From: JACZSB01 sp965372015
GTDB lineage: Bacteria; Fidelibacterota; Marinisomatia; SCGC-AAA003-L08; TS1B11
Length of the DNA: 25,272 nucleotides
Assembly (NCBI GenBank): GCA_965372015.1
Contig: CBDVAP010000031.1
Coordinates: forward strand, 1-25,272
Direction of reading: 5' to 3'
A program made the translations under genes and the position numbers. The notes under the pieces are model-generated. The model worked only from the letters and a program-made list of their open reading frames with translations. It was not told the origin of the DNA and searched no databases. Positions 22,408 through 25,272 of this stretch are shown here, piece by piece (position 1 is the stretch's first letter; every line of letters starts with the position of its first letter).

Positions 22408-24035
22408 TCGAGCAGCTGCGAGCGGGCATCCTGGCCGCCCTGGAGCAGCTGGGGCTGGAACCCGGTCCCGTCCAGCTGGACCGGCCCAAGGACATCAGGT
22501 TCGGCGACTTAAGCACCAACGCCCCCCTGATCTATGCCAAGCGGATCAAGCAGGCGCCGCTGGAACTGGCCCAGCAACTGAAAGAGCTGCTGGCGCTGGA
22601 CCCCGCCGTGCTGGCTGAAGCTAAAGTGGCCCCGCCGGGCTTCCTGAATTTCACCTTAACCGACACTTATCTTCAGGAGTACACCGGACAGATTCCGGCT
22701 AGCGGCGGAGATTATGGCCGCTCGAACCTGGGCCAAGGCCAACGGGCCCTGGTGGAGTTCGTCAGCGCCAATCCCACCGGTCCCCTGACAGTGGGCCACG
22801 GCCGGGGGGCCATCCTGGGCGATACCGTCAGCAATATCCTGGAGTGGAACGGCTACCAGGTGGAGCGGGAGTACTATTACAACGACGCCGGCCGCCAGAT
22901 GCGGCTGCTGGGGGAGTCGGTGCGGGCCCGCTACTTAGAAGCGTTGGGCCAGGCGGCCCCGTTCCCCGAAGAAGGCTACCAAGGTGATTACATCAGGGAG
23001 ATTGCAAACGGGCTGATTGAGCGGCAGCAGGACAGCCTGGCAGAAGAAACCGATGCCGCACCGTTCACCGCCGCCGCCGAAACGGCTATCTTCGAGGACA
23101 TCAATGGTGCACTGCAAAACCTGGGGGTAATTTTCACCAATTACTTCAACGAGCGCCAACTGTACGACAGCGGTGCACTGGATACGGTGATTGCTACCCT
23201 GGACGAGCAGGGCTTCATCTATCATCACGATGGAGCCACCTGGCTGAAGGCCACCAAGCTGGGCCGCCCCGACGACCGGGTGCTGATCAAAAGCAGCGGC
23301 GAACCCACCTACCGCCTGCCCGATATTGCCTACCACGCCGACAAGCTGGACCGGGGTTACGACCTGCTGGTGGATATCTTCGGGGCCGACCATAAGGCCA
23401 CCTACCCGGATGTATTGGCCGGTTTGCAGGGACTGGGCCGCAGCACCGAACATATCCGGGTGCTGATCCACCAGTTCGTCACATTCACCCGGGGCGGCAA
23501 GCAGGTGAAAATGTCCACCCGCAAGGCCGAATACGTAACCTTAGATGAACTGATTGGCGAAGTGGGGCGGGACGTGGTGCGCTACTTTTTCCTGATGCGC
23601 AGCATGGACTCGCACCTGAACTTCGACCTGGACTTAGCCCGCCAGCAATCCGACGAGAACCCGGTATACTACCTGCAATACGCCCACGCCCGGATGTGCA
23701 ACATCGCCGGTCGGGTGGAGTCGTTCGGCTACACCTTCACCCCGGACGAGGCCCCGCTGGCCCAGTTGGCCCTACCGGAAGAGCGCAAGCTGATGTACCT
23801 GCTATGGTGGTTCCCCCAGGTGGTAATTCAGGTCCATCGCTCGCTGGAACCCATGACCCTGGCCTATTACCTGCAGGAAATCGCCACCGCCTTTCACCAC
23901 TACTACGCCCACGTGCGGGTGCTGACCGACGATGAGCCGCTGTCCCAGGCCCGGCTGGTGCTGACCGCCGCCTGCCGCCAGACCCTGGCTAACGGGTTGG
24001 CGATACTGGGAATTACGGCACCGGAGCGGATGTAG
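22404..24035 (+). CDS. argS: Arginyl-tRNA synthetase
   Basis: A 543-aa class I aminoacyl-tRNA synthetase charging tRNA-Arg. The N-terminal additional domain (about 1-85) has the expected KDIRFGDLSTNAPL and APPGFLNFTL. The catalytic HIGH-equivalent is SANPTGPLTVGHGRGA with V130-G-H132-G, the ATP/Arg site continues with YYYNDAGRQM, FGADHKATYPDVLAGL follows, and the KMSKS-equivalent is K369-M-S-T-R. The DALR anticodon-binding domain ends the protein (YYAHVRVLTDDE, ANGLAILGITAPERM). The start ATG overlaps the rsfS stop; a longer frame from 22278 only shadows rsfS. Length is near the family norm (about 550-590). Confidence 0.97.
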   Translation: MIEQLRAGILAALEQLGLEPGPVQLDRPKDIRFGDLSTNAPLIYAKRIKQAPLELAQQLKELLALDPAVLAEAKVAPPGFLNFTLTDTYLQEYTGQIPASGGDYGRSNLGQGQRALVEFVSANPTGPLTVGHGRGAILGDTVSNILEWNGYQVEREYYYNDAGRQMRLLGESVRARYLEALGQAAPFPEEGYQGDYIREIANGLIERQQDSLAEETDAAPFTAAAETAIFEDINGALQNLGVIFTNYFNERQLYDSGALDTVIATLDEQGFIYHHDGATWLKATKLGRPDDRVLIKSSGEPTYRLPDIAYHADKLDRGYDLLVDIFGADHKATYPDVLAGLQGLGRSTEHIRVLIHQFVTFTRGGKQVKMSTRKAEYVTLDELIGEVGRDVVRYFFLMRSMDSHLNFDLDLARQQSDENPVYYLQYAHARMCNIAGRVESFGYTFTPDEAPLAQLALPEERKLMYLLWWFPQVVIQVHRSLEPMTLAYYLQEIATAFHHYYAHVRVLTDDEPLSQARLVLTAACRQTLANGLAILGITAPERM

Positions 24036-24056
24036 GGGGGCCTCCCACACAGCCTA

Positions 24057-24084
24057 TTTCAATCACATAATTTGCAATTATACC
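24057..24084 (+). promoter_or_regulatory. Possible promoter for the CBS-domain gene
   Basis: TTTCAA (24057-24062), 16 bp, then TATACC (24079-24084) in a short AT-rich patch of the 139-bp gap after argS. The match is weak (3 of 6 and 4 of 6), but TTTCAA is also the -35 box proposed at 8194-8189. The leader to the ATG would be about 80 nt. Confidence 0.25.
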
Positions 24085-24174
24085 CGCGACAGCCATAGAT
24101 TGGGCTGCGTCCGGGGGCAGGCCGCCAATCCTGGTGAGGTCCGATCCACCGGTAAATAATTGGGGGAGTAAAGC

Positions 24175-24618
24175 ATGAGATCCGTTAGCGATATCCTGAA
24201 CACCAAGGGCCACGAAGTCTGGTCAGTGGCGCCTGATACCACCGTCCTGGCAGCCTTGCAACTGATGGCGGAAAAGAACATCGGCGCGGTAATGGTACTG
24301 GTCGGCCAGGAGCTACAGGGCATTTTCTCAGAACGGGACTACGCCCGCAAGGTAATCCTTAAAGGTAAATCCTCCGCCGATACCCTGGTCAGTGAGATCA
24401 TGACCGCGAAAGTGGCCTACGTGGGGCCGCACAACACCCTGGAAGAGTGCATGGCCCTGATGACCAAGAAGCACTTCCGCCACCTGCCGGTGATGGAAGG
24501 CAACCGGCTGCTGGGAATGATATCGATCGGCGACGTGGTCAAGGCGATCATCTCCAACCAGGAGATCGAGATCAAGCAGCTGGAGAGTTATATCACCGGG
24601 TTGCTGCATGGGGTGTAG
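24175..24618 (+). CDS. CBS-domain pair protein
   Basis: A 147-aa stand-alone tandem CBS protein. CBS1 covers about residues 5-65 (VSDILNTKGHEVWSVAPDTT, ending GIFSERDYARKVIL) and CBS2 about 75-135 (VSEIMTAKVAYVGPHNTLEE, ending LGMISIGDVVKAII). A short helical tail follows (EIEIKQLESYITG). Such pairs bind adenine nucleotides such as AMP, ATP or SAM and act as energy sensors for a partner; the partner is not evident here. GGGGGAG about 6 nt before the ATG supports the start. It is separated from argS by 139 bp with a possible promoter and faces the FGGY kinase gene, so it is probably monocistronic. Confidence 0.94.
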   Translation: MRSVSDILNTKGHEVWSVAPDTTVLAALQLMAEKNIGAVMVLVGQELQGIFSERDYARKVILKGKSSADTLVSEIMTAKVAYVGPHNTLEECMALMTKKHFRHLPVMEGNRLLGMISIGDVVKAIISNQEIEIKQLESYITGLLHGV

Positions 24619-24638
24619 TGCCACCGATAGTCATCCTG

Positions 24639-24672
24639 GATACTCGATGCTAGATATTGGTATTGGATGGGA
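24639..24672. repeat. Degenerate heptamer repeat, GATRYTN type
   Basis: In-phase 7-mers GATACTC, GATGCTA and GATATTG (24639-24659), followed by a slipped, weaker continuation to about 24672. It lies 21 bp after the CBS gene stop and is noncoding on both strands as far as I can see. Confidence 0.5.
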
Positions 24673-24673
24673 T

Positions 24674-24688
24674 CCCGCCAGCGGCGGG
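24674..24688. terminator. GC hairpin between convergent genes
   Basis: CCCGCC and GGCGGG pair perfectly over 6 bp with an AGC loop. It lies between the convergent CBS and kinase genes, 56 bp after the CBS stop. Neither strand shows a T-run next to it, so intrinsic termination is uncertain. Confidence 0.4.
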
Positions 24689-24727
24689 GCGAGATGCTGG
24701 AACGAGAGGCTGGGGGCTTAAGGCTTT

Positions 24728-24762
24728 AAACTAGAAACTCGAAACCAGTAACGCGAAACTTT
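24728..24762. repeat. Degenerate heptamer repeat, AAACTNG type
   Basis: Five in-phase 7-mers: AAACTAG, AAACTCG, AAACCAG, TAACGCG, AAACTTT. They end at the stop codon of the convergent kinase gene. The same 7-bp period as the repeat at 24639 but a different unit. Confidence 0.5.
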
Positions 24763-25272
24763 TAACTGCTCTCCAATACTTTCTTAACCGCCCGCCGCCA
24801 GCGGGCCCGATGCTCATCGAGATCTTCAGTTGACATCTGGGGTTGATAGCGGCTCTTCCCTGCCGCTGCAATCAAACCGAAATCGTCCCACCTTAGTGCT
24901 TTAGCCAACCTGAGGGCCACCCCCCGGGCCGTGGCTTCCCGGCGGCGATGCAGCACTAACGGTCGACCGAGCAGGTCTGCCTGGAACTGGAGCAGAGCCG
25001 GCCGGGCCATACCGCCGCCGCAATGGATGGTGGCGCTCAGGGGCGGACGTACATTTTCGGGCAGCGCTGCCATGACATCCACCACTAGGTGGGCAATGGA
25101 TTCCATTCCGGCCCGCAACTGCTGCCCAACGCTATAACCGCGTCTAGAGGGCAGAAAAGTGGTGGCCACGTCCGTCCGCCAGTAGGGCGCCGCCAGGCCG
25201 TTCAGTCCCGGCACCAGCACCAGGCCAGTCCCAGGGGCCAATTGTGCCGGCCAGTTGCAAGCCAGGCCCGGT
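24762..25272 (-). CDS. FGGY-family carbohydrate kinase (glycerol kinase-like), C-terminal part
   Basis: The frame is open from the window edge to the stop at 24762-24764, giving about 170 C-terminal residues; the start is outside. LVLVPGLNGLAAPYWRTDVA matches the glycerol-kinase VPAF.GL.aPYW motif, AGMESIAHLVVDVM matches the aLEgiAf helix, and HCGGGMARPALLQFQADLLG matches the FGGY ATP-site signature (GGGa.n..l.Q..ADilg). The following EATARGVALRLAKAL corresponds to E.TALGAA..Ag but with Arg in place of Leu-Gly's first position. The family is clear; the substrate (glycerol or another sugar alcohol) cannot be fixed without the N-terminal half. It is convergent with the CBS gene. Confidence 0.9.
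   Translation of the reverse strand, partial: PGLACNWPAQLAPGTGLVLVPGLNGLAAPYWRTDVATTFLPSRRGYSVGQQLRAGMESIAHLVVDVMAALPENVRPPLSATIHCGGGMARPALLQFQADLLGRPLVLHRRREATARGVALRLAKALRWDDFGLIAAAGKSRYQPQMSTEDLDEHRARWRRAVKKVLESS

Noticed and set aside
24033..24047. GGGGGGCCTCCC after the argS stop as a terminator
   Set aside because: The self-complementary part leaves no real loop and no T-run follows; transcription may simply continue to the CBS gene.
1..25272. CRISPR array, rRNA, tRNA, insertion sequence or complete prophage
   Set aside because: I looked for spaced identical repeats, tRNA-like cloverleaf sequences, transposase motifs and phage structural genes and saw none.

Overview
The window looks like a chromosomal contig from an uncultured member of the FCB superphylum. 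Candidatus Marinimicrobia (Neomarinimicrobiota) or a neighbour such as Calditrichota fits best. The evidence is a DUF4159-DUF4175-TPR operon that leads into a secreted 'asparagine synthetase B-like' protein, an ASPIC/UnbV (CRTAC1-type) FG-GAP protein paired with a secreted TPR protein, a small secreted family-of-unknown-function protein beside a LytR_C protein and rsfS, and many starts without a clear Shine-Dalgarno sequence. The placement rests on recalled family distributions and gene order, not on a marker-gene tree. Most of the window is GC-rich and densely coded. The stretch at about 10.1-13.0 kb is visibly more AT-rich in places, has longer gaps and looks accessory.

Layout. (1) Positions 1-8117, minus strand, one probable six-gene operon read right to left: receiver-GGDEF protein, CDF zinc/cation exporter, DUF4159, DUF4175 coiled-coil membrane protein, secreted TPR protein, and the start of an asparagine synthetase B-like secreted protein. 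Most junctions overlap or are under 11 bp apart. (2) Positions 8118-8224 hold two overlapping divergent promoters. (3) Positions 8225-10060, plus strand: a secreted protein combining a probable beta-rich outer-membrane region, TPR-like helices and a BamE/SmpA-like tail. (4) Positions 10.1-13.0 kb, accessory: a four-helix membrane protein, a small protein resembling the FliF C-terminal tail, an excisionase-type HTH protein, an orphan Mu-phage-type DUF3164 protein and, divergently, an XRE repressor. The roughly 350 bp between the last two carries a sigma70-like promoter and several inverted repeats, including a perfect 17-bp operator-like palindrome. This resembles a phage immunity/early-gene switch without the rest of the phage. 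(5) Positions 13071-16639, minus: TPR protein plus FG-GAP/ASPIC protein, translationally coupled. (6) Positions 16923-24035, plus: MBL-fold hydrolase, IscS-type cysteine desulfurase, MnmA, GlmU-type nucleotidyltransferase lacking its acetyltransferase half, small secreted protein, LytR_C membrane protein, RsfS and ArgS, nearly all overlapping. (7) A CBS-pair protein, a heptamer-repeat/hairpin intergenic region, and the C-terminal part of a convergent FGGY (glycerol-type) kinase running off the window end.

How the genes work together. IscS followed directly by MnmA is a sulfur-relay pair for 2-thiolation of tRNA wobble uridine. With ArgS and RsfS, that operon has a translation theme, mixed with envelope genes (UDP-GlcNAc synthesis, secreted protein, LytR_C). 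The left operon is an envelope-associated DUF4159/DUF4175 cluster, here joined to a cation exporter and a cyclic-di-GMP synthase candidate. No complete novel defence or mobile system is present. The best candidates for something undescribed are the phage-type mini-switch with orphan DUF3164, the barrel-TPR-BamE-like protein, the degenerate-receiver diguanylate cyclase, the FliF-tail-like small protein, and the single in-frame TAG separating the secreted protein from the LytR_C gene.
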